Positions 6,774 to 14,545 are shown, numbered from the stretch's first letter. The stretch: 15,184 nt of DNA from Flavobacteriales bacterium (GCA_020437875.1 JAGQVR010000004.1:1-15184); one strand, 5' to 3'. Made by a program: numbers and translations. The notes: generated by a model from the letters alone, not told the origin.

Positions 6774-8237
6774 CTATACCGCTAACCCCAGCATGCACAC
6801 GTCATCCATCTGTTCGATGGCGCCTTTCCAATCGAGGAAGGCCTGTTCGATCACATGGGCTTGTTCCTTCAAACCCAGCCGTTGGTTCGCCAGGATAAGT
6901 TCCTGTAACCGCGAGTTCATGAAGCGTTTGCGCTCCGGCCCCCCGAACTGGTCCACGTATCCATCACTGAAGAGGTAGAGACGGTCCCCCTCGGAATAGG
7001 CCAGCTTGTGGGTGGTGAAACGCCGTTCCTCGCCCACATGCCCTCCACCCACAGGGCGCCGGTCCCCGTTGATCACGCTCAGCTGGCCCTGGTGCAGCCA
7101 ATAGACCGGACGATAGGCTCCGGCGAAGAGGATCTCCTTCGTACCTCGATCCACCCGGCACAGGGCCAGGTCCATGCCGTCGCCCGCGCCACGCTGCTTG
7201 CCCTTCTGGTTCATAGTGGCCACCATGCGCGCATGCAGGATGGACAGGATCTCCGCCGGGTCCTTGTGCGCGTGCTGCGGTACGATCTCGTTCAACAAGG
7301 AACAGCCGATGGCGGCCATCATGGCACCCGGCAGTCCATGGCCGGTGCAGTCCGCCGCGGCCACGAAGCACCTTTCCGCGTCGATACGGTAGACCCAGTG
7401 GAAGTCACCGCTCACCACGTCCTTGGGGCGGTCGATCACGAAGGAATCAGCGAAGAGCTCATCATAGACCAGAGTGGAAGGCACGAGCGCCCGCTGGATC
7501 TTCCCGGCGTAGGCGATGCTGTCGTTCATGTCCTCATGGCGCTCCTTCAACTTCTGCTGCGCCTCTTCGTCCACGTTCAGCCAGCGTCCCACGTAGCGGA
7601 AGAGCAGAAAGCCGGCGGTGCCGAAGAGTAGGACGGCGAAGCCGATCTGCCACATAAGGGAGCGCACCGCCGCTTGCTCGAACAGGGCGGTGGGGGTCCG
7701 TGCCACGACCATGCCGACCGCGGCGCCGTTCGGGTCCAACACGTTGTCGAACACCACGAGCTCGCGACCCGCCCCGGTATCGATCTCCATGGTGCCTGCC
7801 TCGCCGAAGACGGCGCTGAGCGCCGAGCGGTCGCCGTTCCAAGGCTCCCGGAAGCGGGGCTTCTCCTCGGAGGTCACGAGCACCTCGACCTCCTGGGTGG
7901 CCGGATCACGGACGACCAGCTCCAATGGCGATTCAAGCCCATTGCGATGGGCCGCCTTGCGCAGCCGTTCATGCAATACATAGTAGCGCGCATCCTGGGT
8001 ATTCTTGATGATCAGACCAGGGCTCGCGTAACGTTCCAGGAGCCCAAGGATGTTGTTCGCACCGATCTCTTCCGAGACCGTGGAGGTGATGCTCCTGAGC
8101 TGGGTGATGCCCGTGGCCTTGCGTGCCTTCCGATCATTGCGGTGCACCACCCCGATGACGACGAGGCAGAGCGCAAGGAGTGCCGCATACACGGCGTAAA
8201 GGACCTTGTGCTTGGTGCGCTTTGGGCGGAGATCCAC
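6774..8237 (-). CDS. Membrane-anchored SpoIIE-type PP2C serine/threonine phosphatase
   Basis: A 487-residue signalling protein. TM1 (about 12-31) and TM2 (about 197-213) bracket a periplasmic domain of about 165 residues that could sense an envelope signal; I do not recognise its fold. A short helical linker (220-250, containing SIAYAGKIQRALVPS) replaces a HAMP domain. The cytoplasmic SpoIIE/PP2C domain has the expected metal-binding acidic motifs: VVSGDFHWV (Asp278), AADCTGHGLPGAMMA (Asp296), GDGMDLALC, LFSDGYVDQFGG (Asp425) and a C-terminal QMDDVCML (Asp478-479). Such enzymes usually dephosphorylate STAS-domain anti-anti-sigma factors, but no such partner or kinase gene is nearby. The GTG at 8237 is the only start before an upstream in-frame stop at 8274-8276. 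It sits 130 bases downstream of pruA on the same strand. Confidence 0.9.
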   Translation of the reverse strand: MDLRPKRTKHKVLYAVYAALLALCLVVIGVVHRNDRKARKATGITQLRSITSTVSEEIGANNILGLLERYASPGLIIKNTQDARYYVLHERLRKAAHRNGLESPLELVVRDPATQEVEVLVTSEEKPRFREPWNGDRSALSAVFGEAGTMEIDTGAGRELVVFDNVLDPNGAAVGMVVARTPTALFEQAAVRSLMWQIGFAVLLFGTAGFLLFRYVGRWLNVDEEAQQKLKERHEDMNDSIAYAGKIQRALVPSTLVYDELFADSFVIDRPKDVVSGDFHWVYRIDAERCFVAAADCTGHGLPGAMMAAIGCSLLNEIVPQHAHKDPAEILSILHARMVATMNQKGKQRGAGDGMDLALCRVDRGTKEILFAGAYRPVYWLHQGQLSVINGDRRPVGGGHVGEERRFTTHKLAYSEGDRLYLFSDGYVDQFGGPERKRFMNSRLQELILANQRLGLKEQAHVIEQAFLDWKGAIEQMDDVCMLGLAV

Positions 8238-8367
8238 GGGAGCGTCGCGGCGGAGAGGTGCCGCTGATCGTTCCTACGTGGTTGAGGGTGAGAAGGTTCT
8301 GGTCCCCACGGACAGCTCGGCGGTCCGGGGGGAGGTCCTGCTGGTCACAACTGTTTCCGGACCGGGC

Positions 8368-9996
8368 CTAGCCGAGGAACGGATATCCGTGTTCCGTGGG
8401 TGGAACGAAGGTCTCCTTGATCGTGCGCGGGCTCACCCAACGGATCAGGTTGAGGTAGCTGCCGGCCTTGTCGTTGGTGCCGCTTCCGCGCGCGCCACCG
8501 AAGGGCTGCTGGCCCACCACCGCCCCCGTGGGCTTGTCGTTGATGTAGAAGTTGCCCGCCGCGTTGCGGAGGAGGTCCGAGGCCTCCAGGATGCTCGCAC
8601 GGTCGTTGCTGATCACCGAGCCCGTGAGCGCGTATTCGCTGGTGGCATCCACCAGTTTCAAGGTCTCCGTCCAGCGCGCACTGTTGTAGACGTAGATGGT
8701 GAGCACCGGGCCGAAGATCTCCTCGCACATGGTCACGCTCTTCGGGTCCTTGGTCACGGCCACGGTCGGCTCAATGAAGTAGCCCGTCTTCTTGTCGTAT
8801 TTCCCACCCGCGATGATCTGGACGTTCTTCTTGTCCTTCTTCAACGCATCGATGTAGCCTGCGATCTTGTCGAAGCTCTTCTCATCGATCACCGCGCCGA
8901 TGAAGTTCGTGAACTCGCGCGGGTCGCCCATCTTCATCTCCGCGAGGTCCGCGAGCAGTTCCTTCTTCACCGCCGGCCACAGGCTTTCCGGGATATAGGC
9001 ACGGCTCGCTGCACTGCACTTCTGCCCCTGGAACTCGAAGGCACCACGGCTCAGGGCGGTGGCGACCACTTTCGGATCGGCGCTGGCATGGGCGACCACG
9101 AAGTCCTTTCCGCCCGTTTCACCCACGATGCGCGGGTAACTGCGGTAGTGTGGCAGGTTCTCACCCACCGTTTTCCAGATCTGCCGGAACACACCTGTGC
9201 TGCCCGTGAAGTGGATGCCCGCGAAGTCCTTGTGCTTGAAGATGACATCACCAGCCACCGGGCCGCTCACATGGACCAGGTTGATGACACCCGGCGGCAG
9301 GCCTGCGGCCATGAAGACCTCCATGATGACCTGGGCACTGTAACACTGGCTGTCGGCACATTTCCACACCACGGTATTGCCCATCAATGCGCAGCTGCTG
9401 GGGAGGTTCCCGGCGATGGCCGTGAAGTTGAAGGGGGTGAGGGCGAAGACGAATCCTTCCAAGGCCCGGTACTCCATCCGGTTCCACACGCCCGGCGAGC
9501 TGTTCGGCTGGTCTCGATAGATCTGCTGGGCGTAGTGCACATTGAAGCGCAGGAAGTCGATGAGTTCACAGGCACTGTCGATCTCGGCCTGGTAGGCGTT
9601 CTTGCCCTGGGCCAGCATGGTGGCCGCATTGATCTGGGCGCGGTAGGGACCGGCGAGGAGGTCCGCTGCCTTCAGGAAGATGGCGGCCCGTTGTTCGAAG
9701 GGCATGCCTTCCCAGTTCGCCTTGGCCTTGAGGGCTGCGTCGATGGCGGCGCGCACATGCTTCGCTTCACCGTGGTGGGAGGAGCCGAGGTTGTGCGCGT
9801 GCTTGTGCGGCGGGCTCATCTTCCGCAGGTCCTTGGTCGTGATCGCATGTCCCGCTATCCACATCGGGGCGTCGATCCGGGTACGCAGTCGGCGGTCCAC
9901 CTCGGCCTGCAGGGCCTTGCGCTCAGGACTGCCCGGCGCATAGCTCAGGACGGGTTCGTTCAAAGGCGTCGGGACGTGGAAGATGGCGTTGGACAT
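8368..9996 (-). CDS. pruA: L-glutamate gamma-semialdehyde (P5C) dehydrogenase
   Basis: This enzyme oxidises glutamate gamma-semialdehyde, in equilibrium with pyrroline-5-carboxylate, to glutamate with NAD+. It is the second step of proline and the last step of arginine/ornithine breakdown in the cytoplasm. The 542 residues match the free-standing P5CDH form rather than the fused PutA. Visible landmarks are PFNFTAIAGNLP (189-200), Lys212 in VVWKCADSQ, the cofactor-binding HFTGSTGVF (262-270), general-base Glu293 in GETGGKD and the catalytic Cys327 in FQGQKCSAASRAY. The Glu-to-Cys spacing of 34 equals that of human ALDH4A1 as I remember it (Glu314/Cys348). Proline dehydrogenase is not in the window. 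The ATG at 9996 has no Shine-Dalgarno sequence; a promoter-like box lies 21 bases upstream. Confidence 0.97.
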   Translation of the reverse strand: MSNAIFHVPTPLNEPVLSYAPGSPERKALQAEVDRRLRTRIDAPMWIAGHAITTKDLRKMSPPHKHAHNLGSSHHGEAKHVRAAIDAALKAKANWEGMPFEQRAAIFLKAADLLAGPYRAQINAATMLAQGKNAYQAEIDSACELIDFLRFNVHYAQQIYRDQPNSSPGVWNRMEYRALEGFVFALTPFNFTAIAGNLPSSCALMGNTVVWKCADSQCYSAQVIMEVFMAAGLPPGVINLVHVSGPVAGDVIFKHKDFAGIHFTGSTGVFRQIWKTVGENLPHYRSYPRIVGETGGKDFVVAHASADPKVVATALSRGAFEFQGQKCSAASRAYIPESLWPAVKKELLADLAEMKMGDPREFTNFIGAVIDEKSFDKIAGYIDALKKDKKNVQIIAGGKYDKKTGYFIEPTVAVTKDPKSVTMCEEIFGPVLTIYVYNSARWTETLKLVDATSEYALTGSVISNDRASILEASDLLRNAAGNFYINDKPTGAVVGQQPFGGARGSGTNDKAGSYLNLIRWVSPRTIKETFVPPTEHGYPFLG

Positions 9997-10017
9997 GAGG
10001 AGACGGTTGCTGGGCCG

Positions 10018-10051
10018 CTAAGATACCCACCTCACGTATGGTCGTTCCCAA
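10018..10051 (-). promoter_or_regulatory. Promoter candidate for pruA
   Basis: On the minus strand, TTG (10049-10051) is followed after 23 bases by TATCTTAG (10018-10025), which matches TAnnTTTG at 7 of 8 positions. The -7 box ends 21 bases before the pruA ATG, and the site lies in the 138-base gap after the carbonic anhydrase terminator hairpin. Spacing is at the upper limit for this promoter class. Confidence 0.45.
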
Positions 10052-10080
10052 GGGCGGCCGGATCGGGACGATTATTCCAG

Positions 10081-10131
10081 AGCAACGACGGGCGCACGGT
10101 ATCCCGCGCGCCCGTCACCCAGGACGTTGCT
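10081..10131 (-). terminator. Strong extended hairpin after the carbonic anhydrase gene
   Basis: A perfect 9-pair stem joins GACGGGCGC (10087-10095) to GCGCCCGTC (10108-10116). Its loop can continue with three more pairs (CGG 10097-10099 with CCG 10104-10106) around a TATC tetraloop. Outside the stem, AGCAAC (10081-10086) pairs with GTTGCT (10126-10131) across a 9-base bulge. The outer arm ends four bases from the carbonic anhydrase stop codon. The position is right for terminating the SulP/carbonic anhydrase transcript, or for protecting its 3' end, although no U tract follows. Confidence 0.6.
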
Positions 10132-10134
10132 GGC

Positions 10135-10770
10135 TCAGGAGAGGTTCTCGTACTTGTCGATGGGATCCATGGCCGAGCCGGCGGCCAGTTCCGCCAGCGG
10201 TTTCACCACACCATCGCTCAAACGGTAGGCCCATCCATGCAGGTGCGGACCACCGCGTTGGGCCCATGCCTTCTGGATGATGGCGGTCTTGCTCAGGTTG
10301 TGGACCTGCTCAATGACGTTCAACTCCACGAGCCGGTCGAAGCGTGCATCGGCATCGGTCATCGGGTTCAATTCGCCCTGGTGCAGGCGGTAGACCACCT
10401 TGATATTGCGCAGCCAGGTGTCGATGATGCCGATTGACTGGTTGCCCATGGCCGCCTTCACACCGCCGCAACCATAGTGGCCGCAGACGATCACGTGCTT
10501 CACCTTGAGCACGTTCACCGCGTATTCCAGCACGCTGAGCATGTTCACATCGGTGTGCACCACCATGTTGGCGATGTTCCGGTGAACGAAGATCTGGCCG
10601 GGCAGGGTGCCGGTGACCTCGTTGGCCGGGACCCGGCTGTCGCTGCACCCGATCCAGAGGAACTCGGGGTGCTGGACATCCACCAGGCGTGAAAAGAACT
10701 GCGGGTCCTTGGCGACCATGTCGGCGGCCCACGCTTTGTTGTTCTGAAGTAATTTCTCGTAAGACTCCAT
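10135..10770 (-). CDS. can: Beta-class carbonic anhydrase
   Basis: This zinc enzyme interconverts CO2 and bicarbonate in the cytoplasm. With the ATG at 10770 (MESYEKLLQNN) it has 211 residues. An in-frame ATG at 10809 would extend 32 bases into the SulP gene, so I prefer the shorter form. Zinc ligands are Cys42 and Asp44 (in GCSDSRVP, with Arg46), His98 and Cys101 (in CGHYGCGG). These are the same residue numbers as in E. coli Can, as I remember that protein, and much of the sequence (FLWIGCSDSRVP, VHRNIAN, HVIVCGHYGCGGV, HGWAY) follows it closely. The gene starts 7 bases after the SulP stop, so the two form an operon. SulP/carbonic anhydrase pairing, including natural fusions, is a known arrangement linked to bicarbonate transport. 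A strong hairpin follows the stop. Confidence 0.97.
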   Translation of the reverse strand: MESYEKLLQNNKAWAADMVAKDPQFFSRLVDVQHPEFLWIGCSDSRVPANEVTGTLPGQIFVHRNIANMVVHTDVNMLSVLEYAVNVLKVKHVIVCGHYGCGGVKAAMGNQSIGIIDTWLRNIKVVYRLHQGELNPMTDADARFDRLVELNVIEQVHNLSKTAIIQKAWAQRGGPHLHGWAYRLSDGVVKPLAELAAGSAMDPIDKYENLS

Positions 10771-10777
10771 GGGGTCG

Positions 10778-12412
10778 TTATTGGGTTCTAGTCCTTGTCT
10801 TGAGGCCATCCGTGTCGGCGGCTAATTTGCGCACCAAGCCGGCCAGAGCATCCACGCTCAGCGGTTTGGCCTGTGGGTCATCATAGCCGACCAGTTCCAC
10901 CTCGATCCCGCGATCGGGTGCGCTATCGAGGAAATCGTCTATGATCTCACGTACGTCGGGGTCGAGGTCGATGGTCCTGCTGGCATCCAACACCACTTGG
11001 CAACCCTGCGGCAGCTCGAGCAGCGTCCGCTTGATGCCTGCCTTGTTCAGGAAGGTGACGTCCTCGCTCAATTGGATGTGGATCGGCAGGCCGGGCCGGT
11101 GCTTGTTCTGTTCGAAATGGTAGGGTACCCGGTAGTTCTTCCAAAGAATGTACATGATGGAGACGCACAGGCCGAGGCCAACGCCCCACAGCAGGTCGAT
11201 CGCATACACGCAGACCACCGTGACCACGAACGGGATGAACTGCATGATGCCACTGTTCCACATGGACCTGAACTGTGCCGGCTTCACGAGCTTGTAGCCG
11301 ACCAGCAACAAGACGGCCGCGAGGCAGGCGTATGGGATGCTCCGGAGCAGGTCGGGAAGGAGCAGGGTCGAAAGCACGATGAGGATGCCATGTGCGATGG
11401 CGGACAACGACGTGCGACCGCCCGCCTGGATGTTGGCCGAACTGCGCACGATCACCTGGGTCACAGGCAAGCCGCCGAGAAGTCCGCTGACGATGTTCCC
11501 TGCGCCCTGGGCCACCAGTTCCCGGTTCGCCGGTGTGGTGCGGTTGTACGGGTCCAGTTTGTCCGTGGCCTCCACGCATAAAAGCGTTTCGATGCTCGCC
11601 ACGACCGCGATGGTGAACGCCACCTTCCAGATCTTCCAGGAGAGGATGCCCCCGAAGTCCGGCAGGTGCAGGTCGTCCATGCCATTGATCTCCGGGATGG
11701 CGACGAAGTGGTCCGGTCCGATGGCGAGCGAGGGTATCGTGCTGAAGACCTTGGCGAGCAACGCTCCGAGCAGCACCGCCAGCAATGGACCCGGGATCAA
11801 CTTCAGGATGGTGTTGCTCTTCACCCAGGGTCGCTCCCATAACAACATCACCCCAAGGCAGGCAAGGGTGATCATGATGGCGCCGAAGTTGATGGCGTCC
11901 ATCATATAGAAGAGTTCGGACCAGGTGGTGTGATGGTCGGGCTGCTCGAAGGTCATGTCGCCCATGTAGTCGGCATCATATCCAACGGCATGTGGTATCT
12001 GCTTCAGCACGATGGTGATGCCGATACCGGCCAGCATTCCTTTGATCACTGCGTTCGGGAAGTAGTAAGCGATGATCCCTGCCCGCATCGCGCCGAAGAC
12101 CAGCTGGAGGACCCCGGCAAGGACCACGGCGAGCAGGAAGGACTCATACCCACCCAGGTCCGCGATGGCCGTGAGCACGATGGCGACCAGGCCGGCTGCA
12201 GGGCCGCTCACCCCCAGGCCGGAGCCGCTGATGACACCGACGATGATGCCACCCACCGCACCTGCGATGAGGCCGGATATCAATGGGGCACCGGAGGCCA
12301 GGGCGATGCCCAGGCACAGGGGCATGGCGACAAGAAAGACGACGACGGAAGCGGGCAGGTCCTGCTTCCAATGAGCGAACGACACGAACGGTTTCATCCG
12401 GGATCGGAACAT
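10778..12412 (-). CDS. SulP-family anion transporter with STAS domain (probable bicarbonate transporter)
   Basis: A 544-residue inner-membrane transporter of the SLC26/SulP family. The N-terminal region has the family signature: QDLPASVVVFLVAMPLCLGIALASG (about 17-41), then SGSGLGVSGPAAGLVAIV (62-79). The transmembrane part runs to about 425 and includes LLGGLPVTQVIVRSSANIQAGGRTSLSA (311-338). A C-terminal cytoplasmic STAS domain covers about 445-515 (VVLDASRTIDLDPDVREIIDDF); the position that is a phosphorylatable Ser/Thr in anti-sigma antagonists is not Ser here. SulP proteins carry sulfate, bicarbonate, chloride or dicarboxylates. The carbonic anhydrase 7 bases downstream argues for bicarbonate, which is inference. 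The start could also be the ATG at 12397 (MKPFVSF). Upstream, on the same strand and 72 bases away, is a small exported protein gene. Confidence 0.96.
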   Translation of the reverse strand: MFRSRMKPFVSFAHWKQDLPASVVVFLVAMPLCLGIALASGAPLISGLIAGAVGGIIVGVISGSGLGVSGPAAGLVAIVLTAIADLGGYESFLLAVVLAGVLQLVFGAMRAGIIAYYFPNAVIKGMLAGIGITIVLKQIPHAVGYDADYMGDMTFEQPDHHTTWSELFYMMDAINFGAIMITLACLGVMLLWERPWVKSNTILKLIPGPLLAVLLGALLAKVFSTIPSLAIGPDHFVAIPEINGMDDLHLPDFGGILSWKIWKVAFTIAVVASIETLLCVEATDKLDPYNRTTPANRELVAQGAGNIVSGLLGGLPVTQVIVRSSANIQAGGRTSLSAIAHGILIVLSTLLLPDLLRSIPYACLAAVLLLVGYKLVKPAQFRSMWNSGIMQFIPFVVTVVCVYAIDLLWGVGLGLCVSIMYILWKNYRVPYHFEQNKHRPGLPIHIQLSEDVTFLNKAGIKRTLLELPQGCQVVLDASRTIDLDPDVREIIDDFLDSAPDRGIEVELVGYDDPQAKPLSVDALAGLVRKLAADTDGLKTRTRTQ

Positions 12413-12484
12413 GTTGGGTGGACGGGGGCGGACACCAAGGTCCGTTGATGTGGCGCACCTTCCAGCGCGCAGGATGGCCAGGTC

Positions 12485-12763
12485 CTACGACCAGGGCGGT
12501 GGGTGCGGGACCTCACCTTCCTGCACGCGCGGAACCCGCTCCTCCCAATGTGGAAGGGTGGCCGTATCCCTATCCGTAGTGGGGCGGTGCTCGATCAGGC
12601 CGTGCCGCGGTGGCACCGCATGGCACACTTCCTCCTCTTCGACCACGGGAGGTGTGGTGCAGCCTTGTTCTTCACAGAACGTGATCACCGCAGTGGAGTA
12701 GGAAAGCTGCGGCGCCATGAACAATGCGAGGCAGAGGAACATGGCGAAGGGTCGCAGCACCAT
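12485..12763 (-). CDS. Small Cys/His-rich exported protein of unknown function
   Basis: I do not recognise this protein. From the ATG at 12763 it has 92 residues; ATGs at 12811 and 12808 would add up to 16 residues. The N-terminus is a clear signal peptide (VLRPFAMFLCLALFMAPQLSYS), which supports a real gene on this strand. The mature part holds Cys30 and Cys35 (FCEEQGC), an acidic run VVEEEEVCH with Cys47 and His48, then His54, His59, His72 and His87, ending VPHPPPWS. The Cys/His spacing and the acidic patch could bind a metal, or the cysteines could form disulfides in the periplasm. It lies 72 bases upstream of the SulP gene on the same strand with no visible terminator between, so co-transcription is possible. 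The promoter-like TAGCTTAG at 12821-12828 would leave a very short leader if the longer start is used. Confidence 0.55.
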   Translation of the reverse strand: MVLRPFAMFLCLALFMAPQLSYSTAVITFCEEQGCTTPPVVEEEEVCHAVPPRHGLIEHRPTTDRDTATLPHWEERVPRVQEGEVPHPPPWS

Positions 12764-12820
12764 CGGTCTCGACCGATCGCGCAGTCCGTTGCATGTGTTC
12801 AAGTGCATCATTGCCGGGCG

Positions 12821-12828
12821 CTAAGCTA
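12821..12828 (-). promoter_or_regulatory. Candidate -7 promoter box upstream of the small exported protein
   Basis: On the minus strand the box reads TAGCTTAG, followed by CGCCCGGC. It closely resembles the pruA box (TATCTTAG followed by CGGCCC). No TTG lies at the usual 17-23 base distance; the nearest is 14 bases upstream, so the match is partial. The box sits inside a 5-pair inverted repeat, GCGCT (12818-12822) and AGCGC (12830-12834), which could be an operator or a weak terminator for apaG. Confidence 0.3.
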
Positions 12829-12886
12829 GAGCGCAAGAGCGACAAGCCTGCGCCGCGTTGTGTCGAATTAACAGGCAGAGCGATCT

Positions 12887-13273
12887 TCAGTTCGCCCCGT
12901 ACGGGAACTCCAGGGCCATCGCTGGGATGTCCACGTCGAACTCCCGGCCATCCTGTGTACGTACCATGCGGTAGGTCCCTTCCATCGCCCCATAGCCGCT
13001 CCGGAGGTCGCACATGCTGCCGTAACTGAATTCCTCACCGGGTGAAAGCGTCGGCGTCTCGCCCACGACACCAGGTCCTTCGATCGATCGCTTTGCGGCG
13101 AGGCTGTCACGGATGATCCAATGACGGCTCTTCAGGCGAACGGTCTCCCGTCCCCGGTTCATGATGGTGATCCGGTAGCTGAAGATGAAGCGCCCGACCT
13201 TGGGGTCACTATGCGCCGGCTCGTAGCGGCAGCGGGCGGTTACCTGGATGTCCTGCGTTACCGTTGTGCCCAT
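12887..13273 (-). CDS. apaG: ApaG-domain protein
   Basis: ApaG is a small cytoplasmic beta-sandwich (fibronectin III-like) protein, often annotated as a Co2+/Mg2+ efflux-associated protein, with an unclear molecular role. From the ATG at 13273 it has 128 residues, the usual length; an ATG at 13303 would add ten residues. The signature is well kept: FIFSYRITIMNRG, then RLKSRHWIIRDS, then the pattern G-P-GVVGETPTLSPGEEFSYGS, and a C-terminal GAMEGTYRM...F.V.IPA..LEFP. It is transcribed divergently from the T9SS-exported protein across a gap of just over 200 bases. The small exported protein lies downstream on the same strand, about 75-120 bases away. Confidence 0.95.
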   Translation of the reverse strand: MGTTVTQDIQVTARCRYEPAHSDPKVGRFIFSYRITIMNRGRETVRLKSRHWIIRDSLAAKRSIEGPGVVGETPTLSPGEEFSYGSMCDLRSGYGAMEGTYRMVRTQDGREFDVDIPAMALEFPYGAN

Positions 13274-13447
13274 GGTGCGAAGTTCGGTGAAACACGTGGT
13301 CATCGCGGGTGCCCCAACAGCCTTGGTCCATATTCACAGTTGGATCCACCCGTTGCTGCGACCCAAGGTCGGACCTGCTTCAAGGCCGCCGTTATCCGGC
13401 CTGTTCCATTCATGAACGACCCGCTGTGGAAAGCATGCTGGCCGCAC

Positions 13448-13478
13448 TTGCCTCGCACCATGGGTACCCGGTAATTTG
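13448..13478 (+). promoter_or_regulatory. Promoter candidate for the T9SS-exported protein
   Basis: TTG (13448-13450) is followed after 21 bases by TAATTTG (13472-13478), one base shorter than the canonical TAnnTTTG. The box ends only 8 bases before the ATG at 13487, so the transcript would be nearly leaderless. No Shine-Dalgarno sequence is present between them. Confidence 0.5.
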
Positions 13479-13486
13479 CCGCCCCG

Positions 13487-14542
13487 ATGAAAGGACCCAC
13501 TTCGCGTCTTGTCCTGCTCGCGGCGGTCGCCTGCCTTGTTGTCCAGGATCCGGCGAGCGCCCAGCTCTCGAACCCTGAAAGCGTGGAGTACGACCCTGTC
13601 GGCGACCGCTATTTCATCAGCAACACAGGAAGTAACAGCATCAAGCAACGTGACCAGGCCGGTACCATCACCGATCTCGCCGCGGTGACTCCAGCCCCGT
13701 ACGGACTAGAGATCATGGGCGATGTGCTCTACGCCTGCAGCGGTGGATCGATCAAGGGCTACGACCTCGATGACGGGTCATTGGCGTTCAGCAGAAACCT
13801 CGGTGGCACCTTCCTGAACGGCATCACCACGGATGGTGAGTTCCTGTACGTGACCGACTTCGGGGCCGGAAGGATCTACAAGGTCGATCCGGTGGCCAAC
13901 ACGCACAGCACCTTGGTCAGTGATACGGAAGGGACCCCCAACGGCATCGTTCATTGGCCCGGATCGGAACAACTGCTCGTCGCCTTCTGGGGAAGTAATG
14001 CTGCGGTGAAAGCCTTTGACCGCGGAACGGGGATCCAACTCTCCAGCGTCAGCACGACCTTGACCAATATCGACGGGATAACCATCGACTGCCTTGGCCG
14101 GGTGCTCCTTGCGAGCTGGAGCCCGGATCGGATCACCACCTTCGACTGGGGGATACCATCCCCCAGCTTCACAGACTTGATGGTCCCCGGGTTGAACAAC
14201 CCCGCCGATATCGACTTCGATGCGGTGCATGGCCTGGTCTGCATCCCGAACACCGCCACCAACTCGGTCATACTGGCGTCGGTCCCGGACTGTGCGGTGA
14301 GTGTAGCCGAGGAGCGTGCATATGTCACCCATGTGTACCCGAACCCGACCGATGGTCTCGTGCGCTTCGATCCTCCGCTCCCCACCGCAGAGCCATATCT
14401 CGTGGTCGACGCCCGCGGATGCATCCAGGCCATGGGCACCTTGCGGGCCAACGCCACGATGGACCTCGGAGATCTTCCCGCCGGACCTTACGTCATCGTG
14501 TTCTCACGCCTCGCACGGCAGGTGCGCGTGATGAAGGAATAG
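13487..14542 (+). CDS. T9SS-exported beta-propeller (SMP-30/NHL-like) protein
   Basis: A 351-residue secreted protein. The signal peptide covers about 1-25, with likely cleavage after ASA and before QLSNPES. Residues 26-265 repeat a pattern of four-strand blades typical of SMP-30/NHL propellers: SVEYDPVGDRYFISNTGSNSI, then PYGLEIMGDVLYACSGG, NGITTDGEFLYVTDFGAGRIYKV, DGITIDCLGRVLLASW and ADIDFDAVHGLVCIPNTATNSV (each overlapping the next blade). The C-terminal 70 residues form a type A sorting domain for the type IX secretion system, opening with VYPNPTDG (283-290) and ending in a basic RQVRVMKE. It should therefore be exported and attached to the cell surface or released. Catalytic residues of a lactonase are not obvious; it may only bind. 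The stop is 3 bases from the stop of the convergent J-domain gene. Confidence 0.88.
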   Translation: MKGPTSRLVLLAAVACLVVQDPASAQLSNPESVEYDPVGDRYFISNTGSNSIKQRDQAGTITDLAAVTPAPYGLEIMGDVLYACSGGSIKGYDLDDGSLAFSRNLGGTFLNGITTDGEFLYVTDFGAGRIYKVDPVANTHSTLVSDTEGTPNGIVHWPGSEQLLVAFWGSNAAVKAFDRGTGIQLSSVSTTLTNIDGITIDCLGRVLLASWSPDRITTFDWGIPSPSFTDLMVPGLNNPADIDFDAVHGLVCIPNTATNSVILASVPDCAVSVAEERAYVTHVYPNPTDGLVRFDPPLPTAEPYLVVDARGCIQAMGTLRANATMDLGDLPAGPYVIVFSRLARQVRVMKE

Positions 14543-14545
14543 GTA

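Noticed and set aside
8322..8363. Inverted repeat GGTCCGG...CCGGACC between pruA and the phosphatase gene
   Set aside because: The 7-pair arms are separated by 28 bases with no tail of T residues, so a terminator call is not supported. It is common enough by chance in GC-rich sequence.
8206..10437. A 743-codon open frame on the plus strand opposite pruA and part of the carbonic anhydrase gene
   Set aside because: It is antisense to two unambiguous enzymes, crosses the gap and terminator between them, and is rich in Arg, Gly, His and Val as expected for the mirror frame of GC-rich genes. It has no recognisable domain.
12503..12829. A 108-codon plus-strand frame overlapping the small exported protein
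   Set aside because: It lacks a signal peptide or domain pattern, whereas the minus frame has a well-formed signal peptide and ordered Cys/His residues. I kept the minus frame only, with moderate confidence.
13300..13578. Short open frames on both strands between apaG and the T9SS protein gene
   Set aside because: They overlap the promoter and signal peptide of the T9SS gene and have no domain-like features; the gap is better read as a divergent intergenic region.
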